A stretch of DNA of 64,000 nucleotides from Branchipolynoe longqiensis. Taxonomy: Eukaryota > Annelida > Polychaeta > Phyllodocida > Polynoidae. How positions within the stretch are numbered: the first letter of the stretch is position 1; every line of letters begins with the position of its first letter. The DNA lies in NCBI GenBank assembly GCA_030323885.1, contig JASIRB010003768.1, positions 62,001 to 126,000 of the forward strand, given 5' to 3'. Made by a program: the position numbers and the translations under genes. A model generated the notes under the pieces. The model had not been told where the DNA came from. It saw only the letters and a list, made by a program, of their open reading frames with translations, and ran no database searches. Shown here piece by piece: positions 51,019-62,037 of this stretch.

Positions 51019-51269
51019 CTACCGACCTCTCTTTATGGGCTACTCTATATACATTTAGGAGATGTAGGGCACGTGTAGGTGTAGATAAAAGTGTAGGCGC
51101 AGCACATGCAATCCACCTGGTAAACATTCGCCACAGACAAACTCCCAAATATTTTACACTATGTAATTATATTTACTATGGTCACCGTTCTTATATTGGT
51201 GTTTTTTTTTATTGAGGCTGTATTTATACTGTCCATAGCATATAAGCCCAGGTATCCAGGGTTGTTTTC
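51019..51269. other. Gene-free DNA
   Basis: No feature I can support. Confidence 0.4.
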
Positions 51270-51962
51270 AATGCTGGCCAGTTTTGGTGTTATCTTACCA
51301 CACAGTAGCTGCTGATAAGGTAGTTGATTGCCTATCTGGGGTTCTGGCCCTAGGGTGTCATCAGCATCTCCCTTTTTTACAGAGATATCTTTTGTATGTC
51401 TTTAGATCAGGGATCTGCCTTTCCTTTACTGATTGGGCGTTCCAAGCCTCAGCAGCCATTTCTAAATGCTTCTTTCAAGGGCCTTTATGCGGCTCCTTGT
51501 TTGTTTTATTAGTGGTGCATTGTTTATTCGTGTATCTCTGGTTGGTTGCTTTTGGTATTTCCTATCGCGACTGTGCCCATATGCGAGTGTTTTGAGGTGT
51601 ACTAGTCTTCTATTTTGTTAAAAGCAATTTTGCTTTGGTCTGCATGTGCAGGTCATAGGTGAGGTGCATTCTGTCCACCCTGAGACCTATTTTTAATGCC
51701 TTATTTTGTAGGATTTGCAGTTGTTGAGCAGTTCTTGCTTTGCTCCCATGTATATTGTGTCTCCATAGTCAAAGTACAGGAGTACCATTCCTTTGAAGAC
51801 CTTTATTGACATTTCTTGTGTCATGAATTTTCTTAATTTGGCAAATAACCAGAGTTTGTGATTTACTTTTTGTATGATTTTTGCCACACATAGGTTGTAG
51901 TTTATTTGGCTGTCCAGCTCTTTTTCCAGCAGCATATAGAGAAAATCTTTTGGAAATTGCAA
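51270..51962 (-). pseudogene. LINE F: decayed RT C-terminal fragment related to LINE E
   Basis: The best block (51962-51693) carries VNHKLWLFAKLRKF and KGMVLLYFDYGDTIYMG, aligning to LINE E (VNHKIWILSNTRKY, KGMILPYFDYGDVIYMG). Beyond 51693 the frame is lost to stops but the basic C-terminal region is still traceable. Confidence 0.65.
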
Positions 51963-52340
51963 TCTAAAATGATAAATATAAAGTTCAAATGTTTATTTAC
52001 CATAACCAGCTACTTTTTATGTGAATAATTGATTAAGTCATGTACATTAATAGACTTTAAAAATTGAATTGAGAGCTTTCTGTGGCTGGCATCTTAGTGA
52101 TTGCCATGGATTCCCCTGTGTGTGGGGGAACGCCTCTAGGTCATGTGATGAGGGAATCCCACCCATGATGTCATTCATACATCACAGACCTCAACACTCT
52201 CCCCACCCCCAACATGTTCAGTGGCATGAACTGAAAAAACTAAGCAAAGGTATGTTTGGAGAGCTTTTGTTACTGGATTCGTTTGTTTCCGGGTGAGGTA
52301 TACTGGGCGATTTTAAGGATATTTTGTTAACATGGCCACA

Positions 52341-52383
52341 GTAGTGTTTTGAACCTACCTTCAACTAGGTTGAAAACACTACC
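52341..52383. repeat. 17-bp imperfect hairpin
   Basis: GTAGTGTTTTGAACCTA and TAGGTTGAAAACACTAC pair with one mismatch around an 8-nt loop. A second half-copy (TGTAGTGTTTTGAACTTACT) follows at 52400. Confidence 0.55.
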
Positions 52384-52772
52384 GTAGTGTATTTGTGGTG
52401 TAGTGTTTTGAACTTACTACACCGGCTCAGGAGGCACGGGGTGTCTTCATCATTTCCCCAGCCCACCCCTCGAGGCGGGCCCGGCTCTGGAGCTCGGGGC
52501 CACCTTTTGTGGCGCGACTTGTCCATCCTGGAGTGGGGCCCTCTCGGCCGCCACGTGGCATAGATCAGCTGTTCCAAGATGGCGTACTGGCGACGCCGAC
52601 TGACCTCTACGGCTCTGCGCAGGCAGAGAGGCCGACGTCGCTGATCCCCTTGGAGATTGGGGACTGTTTAGGTCTGGGTGTAAGTCTCTATGCAGAATCT
52701 AATGCCCCCCAGCGTGTCTCCAAAGGTGAAACTTGTGGGATGTGTGCCTGTCACGCCGCCAATATGACAGGC

Positions 52773-53315
52773 ACACATATAATACAATGGAACTGCCAAG
52801 GTTTTAGAGCAAACTTCAATGAAGTGTGGTTGCTTTGTGAGAGGCTTGACCCTCTTGCCCTTTGATTAAAAGAAACATATAAAGGCTACTGATCAGATTT
52901 CCCTAAAACACTACAATATTTATCACTCTTGCGCACTGGATGGGGAATGAGCCACTGGTGGCTCGTCCGTTCTGGTGCGTGAAGACGTGATACATACCCC
53001 CATCACCTTAAATACAACTTTTCAAGTAATAGCCATTCAAATTAGTCTGGATAAAACCATTGAAATATGCTCCATATTTATTCCCCCATACTCCATTTTT
53101 TTCAACACAAGATTTAGAAACTTTAACGGATCAGTTGCCTTCCCCCTACATTTTAATGGGGGACTTCAATGCACACAACCCTCTCTGGGGTAGTGCAAAC
53201 ACAAACAGCAAGGGCAGCGGAGTTGAGAATTTCTTAGGCAATCGCGCTTTAAGCTTTCTGAATGATGGGTCCCATACTTATGTTCATCCTGGGTATGGGA
53301 CCTCCTCTGCAATCA
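52773..53315 (+). pseudogene. APE-type endonuclease of LINE A, N-terminal part
   Basis: Starts TGTHIIQWNCQGFRANF (Asn of the N-terminal APE motif) and ends at the LINE B junction after LMGDFNAHNPLWG (GDFN(A)HN, catalytic Asp/Asn). Frame breaks near 52863 and 53060. Makes the first-strand nick for target-primed reverse transcription in active relatives. Confidence 0.82.
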
Positions 53316-54598
53316 TTCAAAATCAAGGACTCAGACTCTGTCTTGGAGCACTTCGAACTTTGCCAGAGGAGAGTCTTAGTGTAGAAGCAGAGGAACCTCC
53401 ACTTGCGCTGAGGAGAGAAAAGCTCGCTCTACAGTATGCATCCAAGATCGCAGCAAATCCCAGCAACCCTGCCTATGACTGCATTTTCAACCCAGGCAAT
53501 GAAACACTCTTTGCCAATAAACCCAAGGCCATTCCAACTTTCGGTATGCATATTAAGGAATCATTAGAAACACTCGAGTTTGATGTCGATAACATTGCAA
53601 AATTCCAATATCCAGACACACCACCTTGGACATATGCTGTCAATGTGAACTTGGCTCTCTCTGAAGCAAGGAAAGACTCAACTGACCCTCTGATCTACAA
53701 CAGTATGTTCAGGGAGGTTAATGACATACATTCTGATCATAAGTTCATCTACACAGATGGTTCTTACAAGGATGACAAGGCTGCAGCGGCAGCTGTCATG
53801 GGCAAGTGCACCTTCTCGGAGCGATTACCAAAGGGTGCTTCGATATATTTAGCAGAGCCTGATGCCATATTCTTAGCAATTTTCCCATAGAAAATTTGTG
53901 ATATGTTCGGATTCAAAATCATGCCTACAAGCTATTCAGAGCAAGGATTGGAAGAACCCTCTGATCCGCAAGATTTTAGAAAGGCTACATTATTTATGTT
54001 CAGGACTTCACAAAATTGTGCTTTTTTATTGGGTGCCGAGTCATGTTGGCATTCGAGGAAATGAGGTTGCAATGAGGTTGAAATGAGGTCTCGACAAATG
54101 CATTACACCTCTTCCCATTCCTCACACGGACCTCAAAAGGCACATCAGTGCACTCATAAGGAAAAAGTGGCAATTACAATGGGATGAAGCTGTCATGAAC
54201 AAGCTTCATGCAATTCAGCCCACCCTTGGAAAATTTTGAGGTGCTTGTCATAGAAATAGACGCGAAGAGACCGTTGTTGCACGTATGCGAATTGGACATA
54301 GCTATTTGACTCATAGTTACCTTTCCAAAGCAAAAGACCAGCCAGAATGCATACCATATGGAGTGCCTCTGACTGTGAAACATATTTTGATTGAATGCAT
54401 TGACTTTGCAAATGTTCGAGCACAGTATTTTAATTGTAGGCAAGTATGAAATGTTTAATTGACACTGTTATACTGTCTTAGTTTTATCGTTTTTAAAGCA
54501 CATTGGACTGTTTAACCGGTTTTAAGACATTTTGATGGCATTGTATAGCCCTTAGTGTGCTGATATGCCGTTAAGCATTTATTCATTCATTCATTCAT
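53316..54598 (+). mobile_element. LINE B: 5'-truncated I-clade LINE, (ATTC)n tail
   Basis: Inserted in the endonuclease of LINE A. TCTGCAATCA duplicated at 53306-53315 and 54599-54608. Ends in an ATTCATTCATTC tail. Encodes the RT end, RNase H and C-terminal zinc finger. Confidence 0.88.
53328..54435 (+). pseudogene. RT-connection, RNase H and C-terminal Cys/His motif of LINE B
   Basis: QGLRLCLGALRTLPEESL (RT thumb/connection), FIYTDGSYKDDKAAAAAV (RNase H Asp), EPDAIFLAI (Glu region), CSDSKSCLQAIQ (Asp), YWVPSHVGIRGNE, then ECIPYGVPLTVKHILIEC (Cys/His, one Cys lost). Frame broken at 53888-53898 and after 54086. Confidence 0.8.
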
Positions 54599-54608
54599 TC
54601 TGCAATCA

Positions 54609-55315
54609 ACCTCACTATTTTGCAACTGGGCCTCCTGCTGGACTTCTCATGCAGAGTCTGGAATGACCTTTGTGGAAGTGACCATTTCCCTATCATGATT
54701 ACGACTAAGGGACCAGCTCGGAACCGGAAGGAACCGAGCTGGCGGCTGAACAAAGCCGACTGGTCATTGTTCCAGTCACTCGCCCATGAGAGGTTTGCCC
54801 GAGTAGCCCGCAATGATCCTGTTGCAATGAAAACATTTTCAGAGATCTTGAGATCGATTGCAGAGGAAACCATTCCTAAGACCTCGGCATTTCCAAAACA
54901 TATAACAAAACCTTGGTTTAATGCAACTTGTAAGAACGCTATCAATGAGCGGAAAACAGCGCAATGTGCCTTCTTCCGGTGGCCTACCGCCGAGAATCAC
55001 ATTCCCTTTATAAGTCTAAGGGTTCGGACTCACCGAACTATTAGGGAGGCGAGGAGGCTGTGTTGGAGACAATATGTCTCCGGCATAACCACTCTCACCA
55101 TACTTTCTAAAGTATGGACCATGATCCGGAAAATAAAACTGAAAGCTGCTGGATCATCGGTCCAACACCTAAAACAAAATAACCTTCTTTTAACTTCCGT
55201 AACCGACATAGCTAACCTTCTTGCCACCACATTTTCCCAGAACTCATCTGTGCAAAACTGCCTTTGCGCAGATGAAGTTGCATCTGGAGCAACATTCAAT
55301 CAATTTCAAATCTAA
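54609..55315 (+). pseudogene. Endonuclease C-terminus and linker of LINE A
   Basis: Resumes after LINE B in register with the upstream endonuclease. Carries GSDHFPIMI (catalytic SDH motif, about 54676) and a linker with basic/aromatic ERKTAQCAFFRW, leading to the RT domain. Stop at 55313. Confidence 0.8.
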
Positions 55316-55409
55316 TAACACTGAGCACTACAATAGTTTCTTCACAATAAATGAATTAGAGCGCGCTTTAAAATAGGTCGCACAACACTGCAATAGGTCC
55401 AGATAAAAT

Positions 55410-55825
55410 CAATCAATCAATAGTTCTGTCCTCTAGTCGAGGGTTGGATGCAATGGTTCTCCACTTGTCCCGATGGTGTGCTGTTCTAATAGACTGTGAA
55501 TAATTCAAGCCTGTCCACTGTGAAATATTTGTAAACCATGATGTTCTTGGTCTCCCTCTCCCTCTGCTGCCATTCACCTTCCCTTCCAACAATGTACGGT
55601 ATATTGAACTCTGACGAATGATGTGGCCAAAATAAATAAGTTTCTTTGTCTGTATAGTGGCAAACAAGCTTTTCTTATTTTTAATTTGTCTGAGAACTTC
55701 TTTGTTGGTGATCTTCTTTGTCCATGATATTTTCATCATCCTTCGATAAGTCCACATCTCAAATGCTGCTAAACGTTTGTACATTTTCTTAGAGATTGTC
55801 CATGTCTCAGCCCCATACATTACAT
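55410..55825 (-). mobile_element. LINE C: short 5'-truncated LINE in opposite orientation
   Basis: 12-bp duplication TCCAGATAAAAT at 55398-55409 and 55826-55837. Tail (ATTG)n on the minus strand at 55410-55421. Codes for an RT C-terminus (next entry). Confidence 0.88.
55413..55825 (-). CDS. RT C-terminal region of LINE C
   Basis: Open frame on the minus strand: YGAETWTISKKMYKRLAAFE, MWTYRRMMKISW, TNKEVLRQI, YFGHIIRQ, GKVNGSRGRGRPRTSW, then EDRTID and stop. This YGAETWTL-MLRISW-GRGRPR signature marks the C-terminal end of a widespread invertebrate non-LTR RT group. It has no intact catalytic palm because of 5' truncation. The frame upstream runs into LINE A. Confidence 0.82.
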
Positions 55826-55837
55826 TCCAGATAAAAT

Positions 55838-56335
55838 ACACTACCAATTTTTAAAACACCTCCCACCACAAGCAGTTCAACTGCTTCTGCACTTTTTAAT
55901 AACATCTGGCGCACGAGAGACATCCCAACCTCCTGGCAAGAGGCCATCATTATTCCCATCCCCAAACCCAGGAAAGACCATAGCGAGCCCGGGAACTACT
56001 GCCAGATAGTGCTTACAAGTTGCATTTATAAAACTTTCGAACGAATGATTAATGATCGCCTCGTCTGGATCCTGGAGTCGAAGCACCATCTGACCGATTT
56101 CCAGTGTGGTTTCAGGCGGGGGAGGAGTACGCTCGACCATTTGGTCCGATTGGAGTCATTCGTTCAAAATGCCTCCATAAACAAAGAACATGTCGTGTCC
56201 ATATTTTGTTACCTTGAAAAGGCGTACGACACGACATGGAAGTACGGCATCCTGAAGGATTTGTTCAATATGGGGTTTAGAGGGCGCTTGCCATTTTCAT
56301 TTCTAAATTATTATTCCAGATCAGAGTTCCATCTT
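55838..56335 (+). pseudogene. RT palm/finger part of LINE A
   Basis: Contains WQEAIIIPIPKPRKDHSEPG, NYCQIVLTSCIYKTFERM, FQCGFRRGRSTLDHL and YLEKAYDTTWKYGIL (motif A, catalytic Asp of FDLEKAYD type). Ends at about 56335, where sequence jumps to RNase H, so the YADD half of the palm is deleted. One frame change near 55900-56009. Confidence 0.83.
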
Positions 56336-56339
56336 TACT

Positions 56340-57020
56340 GCTGAGGCACGAACACTCCTAATCGCATTAGAGTGCATCGGAACCTCAGCCAGTCATCATT
56401 TTCACTGACTCTTTTTCCTGCCTTCAGGCTTTAAACAATAGGAAACTGGACCACCCAATACTACTTAACATACTCATTAAACTAAATTGTCTTTCAAGAG
56501 CAAAATTTGACATTCACCTATGTTGGGTGCCCAGTCATGTGGGTATCCCAGGAAATGAGAGAGCAGATCAAGCAGCCACTCGAGCCCTGACTGCTCCTTT
56601 GGAACACTGTCATATTCCCCACTCTGATCTGAAACCTACCTTTCAAAAATACATTGGGAACCTATGGCAGATCGAATGGGATGAACACCCAAACAACAAA
56701 CTCCATAGAATTACCCCCTCTGTGAACGCACTGCCGCAGAGTCACCTGGAAGGGCCCGACACGACCAGGTTGTTTTAACAAGATGCCATATTGGCCACTC
56801 GAGGCTAACACAAGTTTTTCTGCTAAGGGGGGACCCTCCCCCTGAATGTATTGGATGTCAGTCCCCACTGACATTAAAACACACTGTATTAAACTGTGGA
56901 TTTCATGGCCCTGCCCCAACAATTTTACACTGCAAACAGAATACATGACCTTTTTACTAAAGTAAAACAAGAAAACATTTTAGCCTTTTAGAGGGCAGCT
57001 GGTTTGTACCACCTCATATA
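56340..57020 (+). pseudogene. RNase H and C-terminus of LINE A
   Basis: RNase H core from AEARTLLIALECIG (frame-shifted at 56341) through WVPSHVGIPGNERADQAA, then LDVSPH / LALPQQFYTANRIHDLFTKV-like C-terminal sequence also seen in LINE D, ending near 57020 (YHLI). Several stops. Confidence 0.78.
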
Positions 57021-57246
57021 GCTTTTTAAACAAATTTCATCAGTGATTAATACTATCATTTAGAATTTTATTTAGATTGACAGGAAACTATATTGTGACT
57101 TTTAGAAATTCATGAGTGTCTATTGACACAAAATTTATTGTATGCTTTTACATGTAAAAGCGATGGTTTGAACATAAACAAACATTTCTGGCTGTGAATA
57201 TGGCCTATGCTGCCGACACGTCACAAAGCAACCACCAATCAATCAA

Positions 57247-57410
57247 GCTATGTACCCATGTCCATAATTATGACACATAATTGAGTATATACTTTTACAT
57301 GTAGAAGCGATGGTCTGAATAACAATTTCAAAAAGTTCTCGCCGTGAATTTGGCCTATGCTGCCAACACAGCGTAAAGAAACCACCAATCAATCAATCAA
57401 CATAATTATA
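57247..57410 (+). repeat. Second, diverged LINE 3' end
   Basis: Repeats the last part of the LINE A 3' UTR (CTTTTACATGTAGAAGCGAT, TTTGGCCTATGCTGCCAACA) with its own CAATCAATCAATCA tail. Either a tail-only insertion or a duplication. Confidence 0.65.
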
Positions 57411-57884
57411 TTACACTATTTACGTTAAAAGGATACTTTTCCTTTCCATAATCCTAGACATACTTAAGAGTATATGGACATATTTTAACATGCACATGTG
57501 TGTTTGTGATTCATCGTTTTAGTGCTGCTGCACCGACATACCCTACCTAGGCCTACTAGGCCTTGATCTAGGCCTACTTTAATTCAACAAATCCATAATT
57601 AGGAAAAACGCGAACACAGCAAATATAGTTATGGCATTTTTAATTAAGGTAAAGTTAAACGTCAGGTACATGCTACGTCGCCTTATATAGTGAAAATCTG
57701 CCCGAAAAGGGGCGCATCGGCAGTTCGAGCATACTGCGTAATACGTCATCAAGTCCTGTTTACCCGATCGGCGGCGAGGTTGCAAAAGACCCGGTAGTCG
57801 GCGTTTAAGTTGATTACATAGTTCTAAAGAATTCCGCTAGTCTGTATTCGCGATCCTGGTCTGTATTCGCGATCCTGATTACCC
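57411..57884. other. Gene-free DNA with a 19-bp direct repeat
   Basis: GTCTGTATTCGCGATCCTG occurs twice in tandem at about 57840-57878. No gene. Confidence 0.5.
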
Positions 57885-57987
57885 GTAATGCCAAAGCATT
57901 ACGAAACAATGGCGAATCTGTAGAGGGCGGTAAGTGAGAGCAAAAGAACGTTCAGTTAGTTGCCTTGGTCGTAATGCGAAGCATTAC
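57885..57987. promoter_or_regulatory. Pair of GTAATGC..AAGCATTAC palindromes
   Basis: CGTAATGCCAAAGCATTACG (57886-57905) and GTAATGCGAAGCATTACG (57971-57988) are similar inverted repeats 85 bp apart, just upstream of the GC-rich Gag-like ORF. Their function is unknown. They could be recombination or regulatory sites. Confidence 0.4.
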
Positions 57988-58143
57988 GCTTGATGCGAGG
58001 AGAGGAAGAGACCCTACCCCCCCCCTCCCCGGTCGTCGCGCAGCATTCTCACCTCGCGCGATGTCCGCCTCTCAGCTTTCTTCCTCCCCCCTCCCCCCGC
58101 CTTGCTTTCGCACCTCACCTGTCATCCACCCTCCTGCCCTCCC

Positions 58144-58151
58144 TTATAAGG
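58144..58151 (+). promoter_or_regulatory. TATA-like box upstream of the Gag-like ORF
   Basis: CTTATAAGGCCGCC about 130 bp before the ATG at 58277, in otherwise GC-rich sequence. Confidence 0.4.
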
Positions 58152-58276
58152 CCGCCCGCCGGCCTCCCTCAGTCATTCGCCTTCCAGCCGCCCTCCACGC
58201 TCTGCCTTTTTCCTGTCTGGCCCTTCATCACCGCTGCTTCACCTCGGACCGCTGCCCCGCCTCAGGCTCCTACACC

Positions 58277-58659
58277 ATGCCCGGACACGGAAAGGGAAGA
58301 GGCCGCAAGAGCTCCCGGGCGACCGCCCTGGCCATGCCGGGACCCTCCTCGGGCTCGCCCGGGGACACCTCAACACCTCCGGCCCCGGCTTTCCCCTCGG
58401 CGACCTCGGGCGCCGACACAGCCCTCATTCTCGAGGCCCTGCAGCATCTCACTACGCGCATGGACGCCCTCGAGTCGGGGGGAGCCCGAGGAGCACCGGA
58501 GCAACTGCAGGCGGCGTACACCACGCCGCCCGCCCCAGCTCCTCGGGCGCGGGCCGCCGTCGGGGCCCGGCCCCCGCCGCCACCTCAAGCGACTCTGCCC
58601 GGGTCAGCCCAACCCCACTATCAACAGTACGACCGCCTCGCTGCCCGAGGCGGGCTCGC

Positions 58660-58692
<33 letters not shown>

Positions 58693-59317
58693 CCTACCTC
58701 CAGGACGTCGCCGAGGAGCACACCCCAGCATCCGCGGCCGACGCCGTCCGCGACATCCTCGCTTCCGCCGAGGTGCACCGCACCTCCAGGCGCCAAGGCA
58801 TTCCCTCGGGCTACATTTTTCCCTCGGACCTCGTGGAGAGGGTTCCCGAACGGAAGCCGGTGAGGAGGGGGGAGGCAACCAGGGACGAATACAACCTCGC
58901 CCTCCTCACCCTCGCCAGCCATCCAGCCTTCCCCACGCGCTCCGTCCAGGGCCTACACCACCACCACCTCACCGTGATGAGGGACATCCTGGTGCATCCG
59001 TGGCCTACCGTCTGCCGCTATTCCAAGGCCATCTTCACTTGGAAGCGGACGGGAGACTTCCCCACGGATGGCATGACCCAGTGGCCCTCAACACCCTGAG
59101 GATGGACTCCCTCACCACGCCCGCCTCCCCGGCAACACCAGCTCCCCGAGGCGAGGATTGGGCCCGAGGCGCACACCCGCCCCGGCCCCAAGTCGACACC
59201 CGCACCGCCTATGATAGGCACACTCACGGGGCCCCCTGCCCCGCCTGGAACCGCGAGCCCGGGGAGAGAGGCACTGGCACATGTGCGCCTATTGCGCCAA
59301 CGTACGGCGCATACTAA
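58277..59317 (+). pseudogene. Gag-like, Pro/Ala-rich ORF of an unidentified retroelement
   Basis: ATG at 58277 in CACCATG context: basic start (GHGKGRGRKSSR), Pro/Ser-rich linker, coiled-coil-like ALQHLTTRMDALE, poly-Pro from a 30-nt C-run (58661-58690). Downstream similarity continues one frame over (SADAVRDILASAEVHRTSRR, YIFPSDLVERVPERK, CRYSKAIFTWKRTGDFP, about 58735-59080), then shifts again at 59090. A CxxC...H...C cluster (CAYCANVRRILTMHSEAGC, 59285-59341) may be a zinc finger. The layout recalls Gag of YR or gypsy elements, but no RT follows. Base composition differs sharply from neighbours. Function uncertain. Confidence 0.4.
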
Positions 59318-59379
59318 CCATGCACAGCGAGGCCGGATGCCTCACCAAGCAAGCCCGTGAGCGCCAGACGCCGGCCGCC

Positions 59380-59510
59380 GGCCGCCTTGGCGGATTTTTG
59401 ATCCGCCGGCCCCCCGGCCCCCCCGGGCCCCCCCGGCCCCCCCCCCCCCGGCCGGCCCGGGGGGCCCTCCCCGGCGCCTCACCCACACCACTGCCGACGG
59501 CCCCGTGACC
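59380..59510. repeat. C/G-rich low-complexity tract
   Basis: CCCCCCCGG-type runs ending the GC-rich island. Pro-rich ORFs here are compositional. Confidence 0.7.
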
Positions 59511-59570
59511 TCCACCGACAACCCCTCAGCGACCCTTGAGTCGAATTTGGGACGTTTTGGCATTCCGCAG

Positions 59571-59925
59571 AAAGGGTTAGCAACTTCAGCAGGTTAGATT
59601 TACTGTAACAAAGGGGTTAGCAACTTCAAGATCTTAGATTTACTGTAACAAAGGGGTTAGCAACTTCAAGAGGTTAGATTTACTGTAACAAAGGGGTTAG
59701 AAACTTCAAGAGGTTAGATTTACTGTAACAAAGGGGTTAGCAACATCAAGAGGTTAGATTTACTCTAACAAAGGGGTCAGCAACTTCAAGAGGTTAGATT
59801 TACTGTAATAGCAACTTCAAGATGTTAGATTTACTCTAACAAAGGGGTCAGCAACTTCAAGAGGTTAGATTTACTGTAATAGCAACTTCAAGATGTTAGA
59901 TTTACTCTAACAAAGGGGTCGCATT
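59571..59925 (+). repeat. 40-bp satellite, block 1
   Basis: About 8-9 units of a 40-bp repeat (TTAGATTTACTGTAACAAAG GGGTTAGCAACTTCAAGAGG) with one truncated-unit subtype (ACTGTAATAGCAACTTCAAG). Same family as block 2 at 62.6-64.0 kb. Confidence 0.95.
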
Positions 59926-60888
59926 AACCAGTCCCCGCTTAGGCCGTTTAGTTACCAACTGTAGGAAATCTACAGGGTCATGTTTTACTCTGGCCTGGAG
60001 GACTCCGAGCTTCATGTTCCAATGATGAATATTGACAGACCACCGGCTCGCAGTCAGCTTCCCCATATAGCCCCGTACTTGCGAGACCCAGTGATCCACC
60101 GGTGGCCGGTTAGGTGGCATGATCAGCACCACCAGCTGCCACACAGCAGACACCGTCCTCACCTCTCCTTGGCTTCGTACTAGGATGCCATCATCTTTAA
60201 ATAGGTCGGTGCTGCCGGCCAGAGGTAGGCAGCACCAGATGACGCCCACGTGCCAGTACAGAGACCACATGGTCGGAACGACTGAGGTATATATTTGCAG
60301 TCCTTGGGGGTGATATCCCCGAGGAGATCGTGTCCCGCAGCACTAAACTAACAGTGAAACCGGACAGATCCTGATATCAGTCCTGACCGCTATACCCAAC
60401 GAACCCTGGTGGTATATATCGAACACCCCCACACCGCTGAAATCAACTGGACAACTCCTGAATGCAATCTACTTGCACCCCGGAGGTTCCCGAAGCGAGA
60501 AAAAAACCCTTTTTAGTCTTAAAAACACACCTTGGTCTTCAGGACATGCCCCTCTCAACGCGTCTTTTAATAATATTGTTCAAAATAATCCCCTCGGCAC
60601 TGACTGTCGGCGGTGCTCTCCCGCACCGCTCGCGGGTTCAAGTCCGACGTGAATCTTCTCCAACTTAAATATTGTTCAAAATATTCTCGGTTGCTGCCGA
60701 TCGACGATGGGTAACGGTTCGATCCCGGCGCGCCAATTCGTGCTACACCGGGCGATGTCCGCGCACCGTCCGTCCCTGTGCTTCGGTCCTTGCTACACCG
60801 GCGCTGCTGGGTCCACTTCCTTACTTCCGTATCGCACACTCACCGTCCCGGTACTTTTATTTGTGTCTCGTCGTGGTCGCCAGTTTGA
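59926..60888. other. Non-coding spacer with two tRNA-B-box-like motifs
   Basis: GCGGGTTCAAGTCCGACG (about 60626) and ACGGTTCGATCCCGGCGCGC (about 60714) resemble tRNA T-arms but no complete cloverleaf was found. A 22-bp motif, ATATTGTTCAAAATA(A/T)TC, appears at about 60571 and 60668. No protein-coding gene recognised. Confidence 0.4.
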
Positions 60889-61908
60889 TAAAAACACGGA
60901 TGCTCTGCCGCTGTGAGCACCCTATGTAATTACAAAACTCTCCCCCTTCATTTCACCTGTGATGCAATTAACCTAATCAATTTAACCATGTCTGGAAAGA
61001 GGAAGGAAAACTAGTCACAAGGATGAACAGTGAATAAGTTGTGCTTTATTGGCAGCAACTCCTGTCATCCCCCTTACATGTGACCTAGCACCTGTACTCC
61101 TCATATACTGCCCACACTATGTCTCATTGTCACTTTAGCCTGTATATGGAAACAGTGCCTACAACCCATGGGACAGGAGTCCTATGGCTGTGGATACACT
61201 CAATTTGAATAGCTGAATTTGGATAGCATCAGACAGAGTGTCTGGGGTCCTGCTCTAGAGTAGGTGTGTCTCACTCAAGAGCCAGGATGAGAGTGATTTT
61301 CCTTCAGTGTGTCTGAGGCAAAATCTTGAATAATTAATTAGTTGAGACTAGTGTGTGGTCAGGATAGGCCAAGGGAGTCAGGTGACCGGACATTCCCCAG
61401 CCAGCCAATGAGACACTCCCCCACAGACTGGGTGGGTGACCACCCCATTAGGGGCTGTCACTCAAACCAGCTGCAGGTGGTGTACTCCATTCATATGCAA
61501 ATTAGGCAGGTGGGTCAGTCGGGTGGTCTTGGGTGGACAGGATCTTGCAACAGTTACAGATATTGTATATAGTAAAATCATTCTTTTCCTCTTTTGTATT
61601 CTTTATGAACACAGAGAACATTTCAATCATCATGTACTGTTTCTTGCAAAGGAACTCTTTCCATTAACTCCAAACATCATATATAACAGATAGCTTACAT
61701 CATTCAGCATCATATACATTTCCATCAACTCCACTCATAATATATAACATATAGTTTACCTCATTCAGCATCATGTACAATGGGAGTGGGATTCTATTGA
61801 TTTTAGTTACTTTTAGTTTACATAACTTAAGTCCCACTCCGACATCCAAGAATAATAATGCTCTCTGCCAATATATAATTCTTAACCGAAAATCCGTATA
61901 TTTTTACA
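60889..61908 (+). repeat. Dispersed repeat R1, copy c
   Basis: Uninterrupted copy, TAAAAACACGGATGCTCTGC to AATCCGTATATTTTTACA, with a local duplication of AACTCCA.(A/C)TCAT.ATATAACA at 61670-61770. Closest to copy a. Confidence 0.75.
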
Positions 61909-62037
61909 ATGTGGAACGAACTCCCAACCAAAACCAGAGAAGCATGTTCGATCCTTGCCTTTAAAAATGCATACAGAGCTCACCTGGTTACTCAGGCCCA
62001 AAACCTGGCACTGCAAATATATAATATGAACTGCTGA
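61909..62037 (+). pseudogene. C-terminal fragment of a LINE RT (43 codons)
   Basis: Short frame MWNELPTKTREACSILAFKN... ending NMNC and TGA. The W-N-x-L-P-x-x-x-R/T then FK-x-x-(K/R) pattern is the usual end of CR1/Jockey/L2-type RTs. It directly follows R1c. 62038-62582 is non-coding and probably includes its 3' UTR. Confidence 0.6.

Larger units (their letters stand above)
52440..57246 (+). mobile_element. LINE A: I-clade non-LTR retrotransposon interrupted by two LINEs
   Basis: GC-rich 5' region and ORF1-like remnant (52440-52770), APE endonuclease (52773-53315 and 54609-54710), RT N-part (54710-55397, 55838-56335), internal deletion, RNase H (56340-56770), C-terminal remnant and 3' UTR with CAATCAATCAA tail (57232-57245). 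LINE B and LINE C are inserted with duplications. Multiple stops make it inactive. Confidence 0.83.

Noticed and set aside
57965..58276. Upstream extension of the Gag-like ORF to 57965
   Set aside because: The TATA-like box at 58144 and the CACCATG at 58277 make the downstream start more plausible. The extension is open because of GC composition.
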